The notes below the pieces were generated by a model. The model was not told where the DNA came from. It worked only from the letters and a program-made list of their open reading frames with translations, and searched no databases. Position numbers and translations under genes: made by a program. Positions 27,403 through 35,998 of a DNA stretch of 64,000 bases are shown piece after piece (the stretch's first letter is position 1; each line of letters starts with the position of its first letter). Origin of the DNA: CAJQQK01 sp049116495 (GTDB taxonomy: Bacteria; Pseudomonadota; Alphaproteobacteria; Rhizobiales; Hyphomicrobiaceae). The stretch lies in contig JAGDYV010000029.1 in assembly GCA_049116495.1 (NCBI GenBank), positions 25,451-89,450 on the forward strand, given 5' to 3'.

Positions 27403-28488
27403 TTAGTTGAGCGACGCGCCGAGTTCGCCTCGGTTCTCACGCAGGTCTTTCAGCAAGGCCGTCAAACTTGCACGACCCTGCTGGAGCTGGTCGTGCTGTG
27501 TTCCGATCTGCTGATCGATCCCGGCAAGCTGCATTTGATCGATCGTCGAATGCCGGACCGATTGGCCCGAACCATTGGCAACCGATGGAATTATTCTCTC
27601 ACGCGCCGCCAATTTCGTCACGGCCTGTGTGTAGTCGCGCGACGCAAACAATGCGAGCATGATGCTGGTTAGCACCTGAATATTGCTTGAAATGATCGAG
27701 CAGATATCGTCCACGAATTCAGGTGTGTCATCCGCCACAAGACCTTCAGTCAGTGCCGACTTGATCTTGTAGTCAAGCAGGCGCTCCAGCGAAATCATCG
27801 TCAGGGCGACGCCATCGGGTTGACCGCGCGATTCCAGTTCCGCAAATCGAATATCGAGCTTCGCGTCACGCAGCATGTTGACGCACTGATCGTCGACACT
27901 TTCGATTGACTGGTTGACGTAATCGGAGAGTGTCTGCAAGGCGGCCAGGACTTTGTTGCCGTCAATCATGAGGCCGGCGTCGTGAATGCGCTGAAGCTCC
28001 AATTTGATGGCAATCATCTTGTGCTCGACCGCATCGAGCATCGCAACGGCGCCGGCAACGGCGTGAATGTGGTCCTGAATGTTAGCAACGCTGCGATCGT
28101 ACTGATCATTCCAGACCTCACCGACCGGCGAGCTCGGTGCGGGCTCATGCTGAGGCGCCAGTCCGTATTGTGGAGCGCGCGCTTGACCGATCGGACAAGA
28201 ATTATTGCCGCCCTGCGGCAGCGCAGACACCGTGTCGACAGGCATAGCGGCCTGCTGCGAAGCAGCGTGATGCTGTTGAATGTGTGGTGCGGCCACACGT
28301 TGCGACTGCGCAGAGTGCGGCGGAACAATATGTTGCGCAGGCAATTGTGGGTTCAACGGAGAAAGCCGCAATGTCGGATCATCTTCACATACTTGCTCGG
28401 TCAAAGGTCGAACCTGAAAGTGTTCTGCGCTTCCCTTGCCCTGTCCGAACAGCCTTTTGCCCCCAAAAAATCCCCCATACGTGCTCAT
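27403..28488 (-). CDS. Hypothetical protein, partner of dynamin-like GTPase
   Basis: I do not recognise this 361-residue protein. ATG 28488 follows GGGAGGG at about 5 bp and is preferred to the in-frame start at 28509. Residues about 15-125 are Pro/Gln/Ala-rich and low complexity; about 130-310 is predicted all-helical with hydrophobic spacing (NIQDHIHAVAGAVAMLD; ISSNIQVLTSIMLALFASRDY); the last 50 residues form a Gln-rich, coiled-coil-like helix (IDQQIGTQHDQLQQ). No signal peptide or clear membrane helix is present. It is first in a two-gene operon with the dynamin-like GTPase and is therefore likely an adaptor or regulator of it. Confidence 0.7.
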   Translation of the reverse strand: MSTYGGFFGGKRLFGQGKGSAEHFQVRPLTEQVCEDDPTLRLSPLNPQLPAQHIVPPHSAQSQRVAAPHIQQHHAASQQAAMPVDTVSALPQGGNNSCPIGQARAPQYGLAPQHEPAPSSPVGEVWNDQYDRSVANIQDHIHAVAGAVAMLDAVEHKMIAIKLELQRIHDAGLMIDGNKVLAALQTLSDYVNQSIESVDDQCVNMLRDAKLDIRFAELESRGQPDGVALTMISLERLLDYKIKSALTEGLVADDTPEFVDDICSIISSNIQVLTSIMLALFASRDYTQAVTKLAARERIIPSVANGSGQSVRHSTIDQMQLAGIDQQIGTQHDQLQQGRASLTALLKDLRENRGELGASLN

Positions 28489-28828
28489 GTACCCTCCCAA
28501 CGCATACAAACTCTAAGCTGCGCTTTACAGCGCGCACTGTCCGCCAAAAGAGCTTGACAATGTCTTAACGGATACATGGTCTACGTCATAAATGGAATAT
28601 GAATTTCGTGTTGCCGGCGAACAAATTGACAATCACACTATGCTCCAAACAGACATATGCGAACGAGACTGCGGCCATGCGATCGCCGCATTTTCGCCTG
28701 ATTGAATTCGTGGCCTCTCGTGCAAGAGCCATCTTTTGATTGCCTGTCCAAGCCGCGTACTAAAAACAAAATGCCGTTCACGATTGTTGATATCCGTATC
28801 AACCAACAGGGCAGGCTATTGGTTCACG
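28489..28828. other. Divergent intergenic region of the dynamin locus
   Basis: About 340 bp between the dynamin operon and the divergent coiled-coil membrane protein. TTGACA hexamers at about 28553 and 28625 resemble -35 elements, but neither has a good -10 at 16-18 bp. Shared control of the two sides is plausible and unproven. Confidence 0.35.
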
Positions 28829-30466
28829 ATGACTGACGCCGAGAACGAGAACAAAAATTTGGCTAAGCTGCGCCGGCGGCAACAGCGAAGAGACGCGGTG
28901 GAGGAACAGAATTCCTCAAGCGATCGCCTGCAAGGTGCAACTGCACAAGTGGGCAATGCGTCAGCATCCCCTCCGACACGGGATGAATTGGAGCAGCGCG
29001 TTCTCGGTGCTGTGCGGCAGGCCGTAACCGATGTCATGCAGGAAAATAGGCAGCCGACTGATCTTCCCAAAATCGATATGGACTTTGTGGCGACTTCGCA
29101 GGCGCCGAGCAATGCTAGTCCGCTGCTTGGCGAACTCAACCATCCACCTGCTGATGACGCTTCACCCATCGAGCAGATCATCCAAACGTCTGATTTGAAG
29201 TCTCCACACAACGAGAAGCCAGTAACACCGTTCGTCCTCGGCGGCATCGGTCTGGTACTGATTGTTGCGGCTTTGGTGTTAACATTGCCGGGCAATGACA
29301 ATGATCTGTTCGGCACGGCGTCGAATAGTGCGACAGAACGCCAGGTCGCGAAGCTCTCTGAACAACCGGAACAAATTCACGCGTCAGGATCCGAATTCTT
29401 GTCGGATCATTCCTCCGCGGCGGAATCCTCGGAGCGCAAAGGCGCAACCGCCGACTCGGGAAAACTGAATGCGACCAGTAGCTCTGACCCGGAAAATGAC
29501 GACACCAAGCGAAAACGAAAGACCGACGAAAATGACGATAATCAAAGCCTAACTTCCTTGGGAGCCGTCGAGCAGCAATTGTTAGGTCCAGTGGCGCAAC
29601 CCAGTCCGCAAGAAGATCAGGCGATTGAGCTGAAGCGGCTGGACGTCTTGCGCGCTGCCGAAGAAAAGGCGAAACAAGAGGCGGCAAAACGAGCACTCCA
29701 GCAACAACACGTAGCGAAACAAAAGCGCGTTGCAGCGCAACGCGCCGCTGAGGAAAGGGCAGAACGCGAGGCAGCTGCGCGTCGCCTGAAACAGCAAGAG
29801 CAAGAGGCAGAACGTCAGCGGGTCGCCAAGTTGCGGGCAGCCGTTGAAGTGGCACGGCGCGAAGCGGCCAAGCGCAAGCAACTGCTCGCAGAACAAGCCG
29901 AGCGCGTGCGCGTCGCGATGTTGCGCGAGGCAGAGCAGAGATCACGAAGCGAAGCCGCCAAGCGCAAACGCATGGCATCCATCCGCGCGAAGAAAGATCA
30001 AGCGCTTGCTGCGATCGGGATTCACGATCAACGTCAGATGGACGAACTCTTGGCTGCTACGAAGAAGCGCCTGCAATCGGAAGGTGTCATCACGGAACGT
30101 TTGAATGCCGCTGTGGAAGAATCCAGGCAGGCGCGCTTGCGATTAGATCGGTTACAAAATAACGCTGGCGAGCTACCGGCAGCTTGGGCTGCGGAAGAAA
30201 AAGCGCGACTGAAGCTGGAACGAGTGTTGACAGAAATCAGCAATGAGCAATCCGTCGCCGCCGCACCGCGCCTTCGCACAGGCCCCACGTTGGCACGCGA
30301 TACGGTGACGCTTCAATTGAAAGAAAGCAATCTCAAGATTTCCGGCAATCTCATCGCGCATGACGCGCGCAATTTCGTTGTCCAGCTCCCTTCGAATGAA
30401 CGCGTAACTTTGCCGGTCGAGCACTTTAAATGCATCAGCACGAGTTGCCCGAAAACGGTGAAATAA
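28829..30466 (+). CDS. Single-pass membrane protein with long coiled coil
   Basis: A 545-residue protein from ATG 28829 (an in-frame start at 28736 has no ribosome site). The N-terminal about 130 residues are polar; one membrane helix follows (FVLGGIGLVLIVAALVLTL, about 131-150); then a Ser/Glu-rich linker and a very long Ala/Arg/Glu/Lys/Gln coiled coil (about 265-460) with repeats of the type 'RAAEEKAKQEAAKR', like TolA. The last 65 residues form a small beta-rich domain with two cysteines, VTLQLKESNLKISG to CISTSCPK. That domain resembles to me a short module in alphaproteobacterial OmpA/PstS-like periplasmic proteins, usually ending 'C.GP.CP'. The topology (N-in, coiled coil outside) suits an envelope-spanning role, perhaps linked to the neighbouring dynamin system. 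Confidence 0.65.
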   Translation: MTDAENENKNLAKLRRRQQRRDAVEEQNSSSDRLQGATAQVGNASASPPTRDELEQRVLGAVRQAVTDVMQENRQPTDLPKIDMDFVATSQAPSNASPLLGELNHPPADDASPIEQIIQTSDLKSPHNEKPVTPFVLGGIGLVLIVAALVLTLPGNDNDLFGTASNSATERQVAKLSEQPEQIHASGSEFLSDHSSAAESSERKGATADSGKLNATSSSDPENDDTKRKRKTDENDDNQSLTSLGAVEQQLLGPVAQPSPQEDQAIELKRLDVLRAAEEKAKQEAAKRALQQQHVAKQKRVAAQRAAEERAEREAAARRLKQQEQEAERQRVAKLRAAVEVARREAAKRKQLLAEQAERVRVAMLREAEQRSRSEAAKRKRMASIRAKKDQALAAIGIHDQRQMDELLAATKKRLQSEGVITERLNAAVEESRQARLRLDRLQNNAGELPAAWAAEEKARLKLERVLTEISNEQSVAAAPRLRTGPTLARDTVTLQLKESNLKISGNLIAHDARNFVVQLPSNERVTLPVEHFKCISTSCPKTVK

Positions 30467-30600
30467 TTTCAACAGGATCGAAGCCGGCTAGAATGCTAAT
30501 GATAGCCGCTCCGCCTATGGATGATGCGCGACACTCGGCAAACGCGTTGCCTAGTGTATTGACTCTTCAATGACAAGTCGCAGCGTGCGATGTCCAGGAC

Positions 30601-31161
30601 ATGATATTGACGCTGCTCGGTACCGGCACGCCAGCCCCATCTCTAAGTCGCGTGAGCTCGGGTTATCTGCTGGAAATCGGTGACGATGTTATCGTGCTGG
30701 ATCATGTTCCCGGCGCCGCGCATCGTCTGCTTGAGGCAGGACAGAGCCCTGTCAATGTCACCCACCTCTTCTTAACGCATCTGCATTTTGATCACACCGT
30801 CGATTGCCCAAGCCTTGTCTTGCAACGCTTTAATCATGCGGCCGGTCACAAGCCGGAGCTTTACGTTTTCGGTCCTGCGCTCGTAGCACGGCTGACGGAT
30901 CAGGTGTTCGCCAAAGATGGCGTCTACGACCTTGACCTCACCGCGCGCACGCACGGAGGGCATATCGATGTCGTGGAGATTGCCAGGCGCGCCAACGCCA
31001 AGACACTAGTTGTCACGCACATGCCGGCTTCACTGGATGAACCGGGCATCCTGGAGAGCATGGTGCATGAGATGCATCAAGGATACGACGGCAACATTGT
31101 CGTTGGCCGCGACCTCTTGGAAGTGCCAGTGAAACTTGGTCGGTCCGGCCGCTTAGACTAA
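30601..31161 (+). pseudogene. Metallo-beta-lactamase-fold protein, internally shortened
   Basis: 186 residues against roughly 300 or more for related MBL/RNase Z-like hydrolases. The N-terminal half is good: LLGTGTPAPSLSRVSSGYLLEIG and the metal motif THLHFDHTVD. The C-terminal end is also good: AKTLVVTHMPASLDEPG and a terminal GRDLLEVPV. After LDLTART at about residue 120 the sequence jumps straight to GGHIDVVEIARRA, so the middle block carrying the second-half metal ligands (usually a G-D-T/S motif and the following His) is gone. No frame break is present, which suggests an in-frame deletion. It is probably inactive, though a reduced functional protein cannot be excluded. It also has HVPG where relatives usually have HGPG. 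Confidence 0.6.
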
Positions 31162-31473
31162 GTCGTCGCGCCGCGGTGCCGCTGTGCGTCCTTTGGAGCG
31201 GGAGCGGCAACACGGTCGCGCGGCGTAAAAATAATTCCCTTGTCAGGATTCGTTCAGCAATTTTCATGAAGCTGGAAAAGCGGCCGGCCCTCAAGTCAAT
31301 CGCTCGCTTCTCATTCCGGCAGATAGTCAAGGAAGCCCAAAATCTGTTCGGTACGGTTTGACCCTCAGGCTGCAAGCATAGCGCTAGTTTCGATCAATTG
31401 ATTTTAGCGCCGTCACAAATTCGCACCTTTTCCATTGCCGCCACTGGTTTCCTTGGATCGCAAAGGCAGAACG
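31162..31473. other. Intergenic region before the yjgN-M48 pair
   Basis: 312 bp without a supported gene. The frame of the next gene is open back to a TTG at 31435, but ATG 31474 fits better. No terminator, promoter pair or repeat is evident. Confidence 0.35.
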
Positions 31474-32724
31474 ATGGCAGCTCATTTCGACGGACCACGC
31501 AGGCACCAGACGCGTCACCCAGATAGACTTTCGATCGACTGGCAGTTTCCCCCAGGGTTGATTGACCTCTCCGTCATCAATTTCCTGTTTCGCGTGACGA
31601 CGCTCGGCATCTATCACTTCTGGGCAAAGACCGAGGTGCGCCAGCGGCTCTGGTCGGCCATTCGGATCAACGATGAACCTTTGACCTATACCGGACGCGG
31701 TATGGAACTGTTTCTTGGCTTTGTCATCGTCGTTGGTGCCGTCTTTCTTCCGGCGATCCTGTTGATTACAGGCCTGTCGATTGCGTTTGGTCCTCGGCAT
31801 CCCGTCACGAACGTCGGCATACTCCTGTTTTATGCATGCTTCTTCTTTCTGTTCGGCTTGGCAGTCTATCGGGCTCAGCGCTATCGCTTGTCGCGTACCC
31901 GTTGGCGCGGCATCCGCTTCGCTCTTGAGGGCGATGGTCTGACATATGCTTGGACGTTCGCGTGCACGGCAATTCTCATTCCTTTCACTTTTGGTTGGAT
32001 CCAGCCGTGGCGCGCCACCAAGCTGCAATCAATGATCACCAATCATACGAAATTTGGTGATCAGTACTGCGATTTCGACGCCAAGTCCGGGCCACTCTAC
32101 GGACCGTTTGCGCTAGCATGGATTGGCGGCCTGGCGGTTTACATCGGCTTCATTTCGCTCGTCACCGCACTGTATTTCAATAAGCTGCAGCTTCAGAAAG
32201 TTGCCAACGTGCCCTTTGTTCCGTCTGCCTGGGAAGTGGGCGTGACTTTTGCCGCGCTCATTGTGGCAGGCTTTGTTTCCGCCCTTGCAACCGCCTGGTA
32301 TCGTGCCCGCATGATCAACCATTTCGCCGACCATACACGTATCGGCAAAGCGCGATTTGACGGAAACCTGGACGCCATTGGCGTCATCTGGATCAGCGTC
32401 ACAAACTACCTGATCATGATCGCGGGGATGCTCTGCGTCGGCATACTAATACTAGCGATCGCGCTGCCGACGATCCAATTGCAGGGGGGAACATCGGGCG
32501 ATGGCAATCCGGTCGGAAAACTGGTTCTTTACCTCATCCCGATCATGTTCGTTCTGGGACCCATGCTGTTCTCTCCCATCACACAGGCACGTTCAACCGG
32601 CTATATCGTTGCAAATTTATCTGCCCGCGGCAATCTAGCGATGAATGAGATTACGCAGGCGACCGGTTCTGACGTCAAGTACGGCGAGGGTTTGGCCGAG
32701 ACGTTCGACATTGACGTGGCATGA
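31474..32724 (+). CDS. YjgN/DUF898 family membrane protein
   Basis: Membrane protein of 416 residues from ATG 31474 with six or more hydrophobic segments. The DUF898 repeat is present twice: LSVINFLFRVTTLGIYHFWAKTEVRQRLW near the N-terminus and IPFTFGWIQPWRATKLQSM in the middle, each with the 'G...FW.KT..R..LW' or 'QPW...K' pattern, followed by TNHTKFGD. Function is unknown; the family is often paired with an M48-type peptidase, as here, where the next gene overlaps it by ATGA. Confidence 0.85.
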   Translation: MAAHFDGPRRHQTRHPDRLSIDWQFPPGLIDLSVINFLFRVTTLGIYHFWAKTEVRQRLWSAIRINDEPLTYTGRGMELFLGFVIVVGAVFLPAILLITGLSIAFGPRHPVTNVGILLFYACFFFLFGLAVYRAQRYRLSRTRWRGIRFALEGDGLTYAWTFACTAILIPFTFGWIQPWRATKLQSMITNHTKFGDQYCDFDAKSGPLYGPFALAWIGGLAVYIGFISLVTALYFNKLQLQKVANVPFVPSAWEVGVTFAALIVAGFVSALATAWYRARMINHFADHTRIGKARFDGNLDAIGVIWISVTNYLIMIAGMLCVGILILAIALPTIQLQGGTSGDGNPVGKLVLYLIPIMFVLGPMLFSPITQARSTGYIVANLSARGNLAMNEITQATGSDVKYGEGLAETFDIDVA

Positions 32725-33812
32725 GAACAATGACAGCCAATTGGCGGGCGCAGTATTCGGATGGTCAATCGGCCCGAAGTTGGCGGTGCGAAATTCGGCT
32801 GGAAGCCAATGGGTTGTCGATCGATCGTGGCGACGAATACGAGTTGCAGATTTGGCCGTATAGTCAGCTGCGCAGTCACACGATGAAAGCGCGATCTGCC
32901 GAAATGATCGTCGAGCGCGGCGATACCCCCGGCGCCCAGTTACTCATTCGCGACGCCAGCGCGATCGAGCAGCTCAAGCGGATTGCGCCGCAACTCACAG
33001 TGTCCGGAAATCGTCGACGTTGGCTGACGCCCCTCCTCGTGGTTACCGGTGTGATTATTGCTTTGATCGCGGCAATATGGGCACTGGATGTCAAGCCTGC
33101 CCGCACCATTGCAAATATGTTACCCGATCGCATGCGCCAATCGATCGGCCGCAGCGTGGTAGAGCACTTCAAAGCCAAAGGTCAGGTTTGCGATGTCCCC
33201 GCCGGTCGCAAGGCCATAAACCAACTTGTCGCGCGCTTGCTCGGGCAAGAGCCCACCTTAGAAATGTTCAGAGTTACAGTCGTTGACCTTCCCTTCCGTA
33301 ATGCCTTTGCCACGGTCGGCGGCCAGATGATTATCACAAAAAAAATGATCACACAGGCGCAATCGCCGGATGAAATCGCAGGCGTTCTCGCACACGAAAT
33401 TGGGCACGGTATCGAACGACATCCAGATGCCGGTTTGATCCGCGCGCTCGGGTTGTCTCTCCTGCTCGAAATCATCAGCGGCGGCACCGGCCTGCTCAGC
33501 AGCTTCAGTCTGCATCTTCTAGAGACGGGGTATCGCCGCCAGGACGAGCGTGCCGCCGATCAACAAGCACTCCGCTTGCTTCGGCAGGCCGCAATCTCGA
33601 AAAAAGGCTTGGAGGATTTTTTCCAACGCCTCGCGGAAGAACAGAAGGAGTCGTCTGTCGAAGCTCTAAAGCTCGCACTCGATTTTCTGCGCACGCACCC
33701 CTATCCGCAGCAGCGCCTCGAAGTCGTTCGCCGCGCGCCGTCGTACGTGGCAACGCCATCACTTAACGCTTCTCAATGGAAAGCCCTACGCGCAATTTGC
33801 CCGCATGAATAA
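32721..33812 (+). CDS. M48-type membrane-bound zinc metallopeptidase
   Basis: A 363-residue protease. The zinc motif HEIGHG (His225, Glu226, His229) and the downstream glutamate in RRQDERAADQQAL (about 271) are intact. One membrane helix lies at about 103-122; the first 95 residues form a small beta domain before it. M48 peptidases degrade misfolded membrane or envelope proteins. The start overlaps the yjgN stop (ATGA), so both are coupled. It has no TPR or BepA-type C-terminal extension. Confidence 0.85.
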   Translation: MRTMTANWRAQYSDGQSARSWRCEIRLEANGLSIDRGDEYELQIWPYSQLRSHTMKARSAEMIVERGDTPGAQLLIRDASAIEQLKRIAPQLTVSGNRRRWLTPLLVVTGVIIALIAAIWALDVKPARTIANMLPDRMRQSIGRSVVEHFKAKGQVCDVPAGRKAINQLVARLLGQEPTLEMFRVTVVDLPFRNAFATVGGQMIITKKMITQAQSPDEIAGVLAHEIGHGIERHPDAGLIRALGLSLLLEIISGGTGLLSSFSLHLLETGYRRQDERAADQQALRLLRQAAISKKGLEDFFQRLAEEQKESSVEALKLALDFLRTHPYPQQRLEVVRRAPSYVATPSLNASQWKALRAICPHE

Positions 33813-33828
33813 GGCTGCTGCCGCCCCT

Positions 33829-35052
33829 TCAGAGACCTACCGAGTTGCGCAACTTGAGCTTGGCGACGCTTGCGGCGATGCGCGTCATCGCTTTGCTCAA
33901 ATTGTCGTCCGACGTGGCCGTCGACAGGCGCACGAACGGACTGAGACTGTAGGCACTGCCTGGCACGGCAGCCACGAACCCGTCATCGAGCAAGTATTGG
34001 GCGAAGGCCACATCGTCAGTTATCGTACTGCCATCCGGTGCAATGGCCCCGATAACGTTTTCACAACCGATATAGGTATAAAACGCACCGCCCGGCGGAT
34101 CGAGCGTCAGCGCGGGCACCGCGGCGATACCGTTGACAACGATGTTACGTCGCCTCTCGAACGCCGCGCAGAATTGGGCGATATGGTCTTGCGGCCCGTT
34201 AAGTGCCGCCGTGGCGGCAGCCTGGGCGATCGAGCAGGCACCGGACGTGATCTGAGATTGCACTTTCGTCATCTCAACGATCAACTGTCTTGGGCCGGCG
34301 CCGTAGCCGATCCGCCATCCGGTCATGGCATAGGCTTTCGAGACACCATTGACGATCAGCGTTCGATCGCGCAACTCGGGACACGCACTTGCAAACGACA
34401 CGAATGTCTGACCATCAAACAAGATATGCTCGTAAATCTCGTCAGCCAGGACAAGGACCTTGGGGTAGCGAGCCAACACCTCACCAAGTTCCTTCAGATC
34501 CTGCGCCGTATAGCAGGCGCCGGCAGGATTCGACGGCAGATTGAGGAACAGCCAGCGCGTTGACTGGGTGATCGCCCTTTCAAGCACCGCCGGCGTCAGG
34601 CGAAACCCATCTTCGGCCATGCAAGGAATGACAACCGGCACACCACCAACGACAGATGTCATGGTCTTGTAAATATCAAAGTGGGGCGCACAAAGCAGGA
34701 CTTCCTCCCCCGGCTCCAGTGTTGCCATCAACGCGTCGAACAGCACCTGCTTGGCTCCGTTCGAAACAATGATCTCTCCCGGCATATAGGTCAGGCTGTT
34801 CTCGCGCTGAAACTTGTCGACGACCGCCTGTTTCAATTCCTGCGTTCCGTCGGTTGGCGGATAGCGCGTCTTGCCGGCGAGCGCCGCTTGATGGGCTGCT
34901 TCGACGATATGGGCTGGCGTATCGAAGTCTGGCTCGCCAAGACCGAGATCGATCACATCATGTCCGTCAACTTTGAGTGCCTTGGCTCGATCGCTAACCA
35001 ACATCGAAGCCGACGGCTGGACAACCGATAATCGCGACGCAGCAAAACTCAT
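33829..35052 (-). CDS. Class I aspartate-type aminotransferase
   Basis: Fold-type I PLP aminotransferase of 407 residues. The Schiff-base lysine is in VNGVSKAYAMTGWRIGYG (about 240), preceded by the LADEIYEHILF aspartate and LNLPSNPAG, where the standard N-P-N-P-T-G is altered to L-P-S-N-P-A-G. The start region LGLGEPDFDTP is canonical. It catalyses transfer of amino groups between aspartate/other amino acids and 2-oxoacids. The start codon overlaps the stop of an aldolase remnant (TCATGA), marking a former operon. Confidence 0.85.
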   Translation of the reverse strand: MSFAASRLSVVQPSASMLVSDRAKALKVDGHDVIDLGLGEPDFDTPAHIVEAAHQAALAGKTRYPPTDGTQELKQAVVDKFQRENSLTYMPGEIIVSNGAKQVLFDALMATLEPGEEVLLCAPHFDIYKTMTSVVGGVPVVIPCMAEDGFRLTPAVLERAITQSTRWLFLNLPSNPAGACYTAQDLKELGEVLARYPKVLVLADEIYEHILFDGQTFVSFASACPELRDRTLIVNGVSKAYAMTGWRIGYGAGPRQLIVEMTKVQSQITSGACSIAQAAATAALNGPQDHIAQFCAAFERRRNIVVNGIAAVPALTLDPPGGAFYTYIGCENVIGAIAPDGSTITDDVAFAQYLLDDGFVAAVPGSAYSLSPFVRLSTATSDDNLSKAMTRIAASVAKLKLRNSVGL

Positions 35053-35228
35053 GATATTTTATCCCTAACTGTTGCCAGAAGGCTGTCCGCGCCTTTGGCC
35101 AACAAACCCGTATCAGACCCACAAGCGACAAACGTAAACCCGTCATTCAGCTAATTCGCAGCGAAAGACGCATCCTGCACCAACGTGCCAACCGGAATGC
35201 GCCGGTCCATAAGTTGCTGCGCCGCCGT
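35049..35228 (-). pseudogene. HpcH/HpaI-type aldolase, C-terminal remnant
   Basis: Reading the minus strand, this piece gives QQLMDRRIPVGTLVQDASF, an in-frame stop (TAG at 35151-35153), then LNDGFTFVACGSDTGLLAKG and a tail ending ATVRDKIS. 'GFTFVACGSDTGLLA.GA' is the conserved C-terminal block of HpcH/HpaI (2-keto-3-deoxy aldarate type) aldolases. The rest of the gene is missing and the fragment abuts a hyuB remnant, so the gene is dead. Its stop overlaps the next gene's start (TCATGA). Confidence 0.7.
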
Positions 35229-35775
35229 TTTGCTCCGTCGCCTCAATCGGCACGGTCATGACACCCGCTGGAAACGCCGTTGCGTTCAGGCCATCGGAAG
35301 ATGGACGCGCACCGGAACCGCCCGGATTGAAGCACAACACTTCAGAGCATAGCAAGCATATGCCTTGGTGTAGGCCAAGGGCACGTTGATGCCCTTTTTG
35401 TCGACGCCGGACGTACCGGAAAAATCACAAGTAATGTGATCTTCGTGGATGTCGAGCTTGACCTTCAGGTCGACCGGTGTCTTGAAACCATCGATCGTCC
35501 TCGTTAGCAGTGCTGCCTTGACCCCGCTCCGCTCGATTAGCGCGTTCGTCGCCAACGTCTTGCCATCAATGATCTGACCGACATGGGAGACGTCGATACC
35601 CACCTTCGCACTGACTTGCTTGAAACCGTCGATGATCGCGTCATCTGGCGCCGCTTAGGTGGTCAGCACTTTCGCTGAGAACTGCGCTGCGCCGACCTCA
35701 AGCACGACGTCCGTAAACGTGTCACCGATGTCGACACCCTTCCGTACTGTCGTACTTATCCATCAAGACAGCCTG
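35229..35775 (-). pseudogene. hyuA'-hyuB' composite remnant
   Basis: On the minus strand the order is: an N-terminal hydantoinase/oxoprolinase A piece (KGVDIGDTFTDVVLEVG, stop TAA about 16 codons later, then IIDGKTLATNALIERSG), joined without its C-terminus to an internal hydantoinase B piece (DHITCDFSGTSGVDKKGINV, LAYTKAYACYALK), then in another frame a later HyuB piece (PGGSGARPSSDGLNATAFP, VMTVPIEATE). At least two deletions, a nonsense codon and a frameshift are needed to explain it. It differs from the intact hyuAB copies at 41.4-45.1 kb and is probably the remains of a separate operon. Confidence 0.72.
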
Positions 35776-35998
35776 CCCAAAGAACTTCGGTGGTGAGACA
35801 GTGCATGGAACAGCATCTCATCGGACCATCTTTTTTATCCATAGGTTTTACGTTCTTCATCTCTGAAATGCCGAGCTATCAACGAATCCTTCGTGTCCGC
35901 AGGCGTGCTGGCGCCTCTTCCACCGATGACACTATGGTACTGGCGTCCTGCGACCCGCAGCCATATGCTGGATGTCGGCCCCCTGATGGAGATCATCC

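Noticed and set aside
33805..34563. Long plus-strand open frame (252 codons) over the aspartate aminotransferase
   Set aside because: Lies antisense to a well-conserved PLP enzyme with intact motifs; no family match and no ribosome site.
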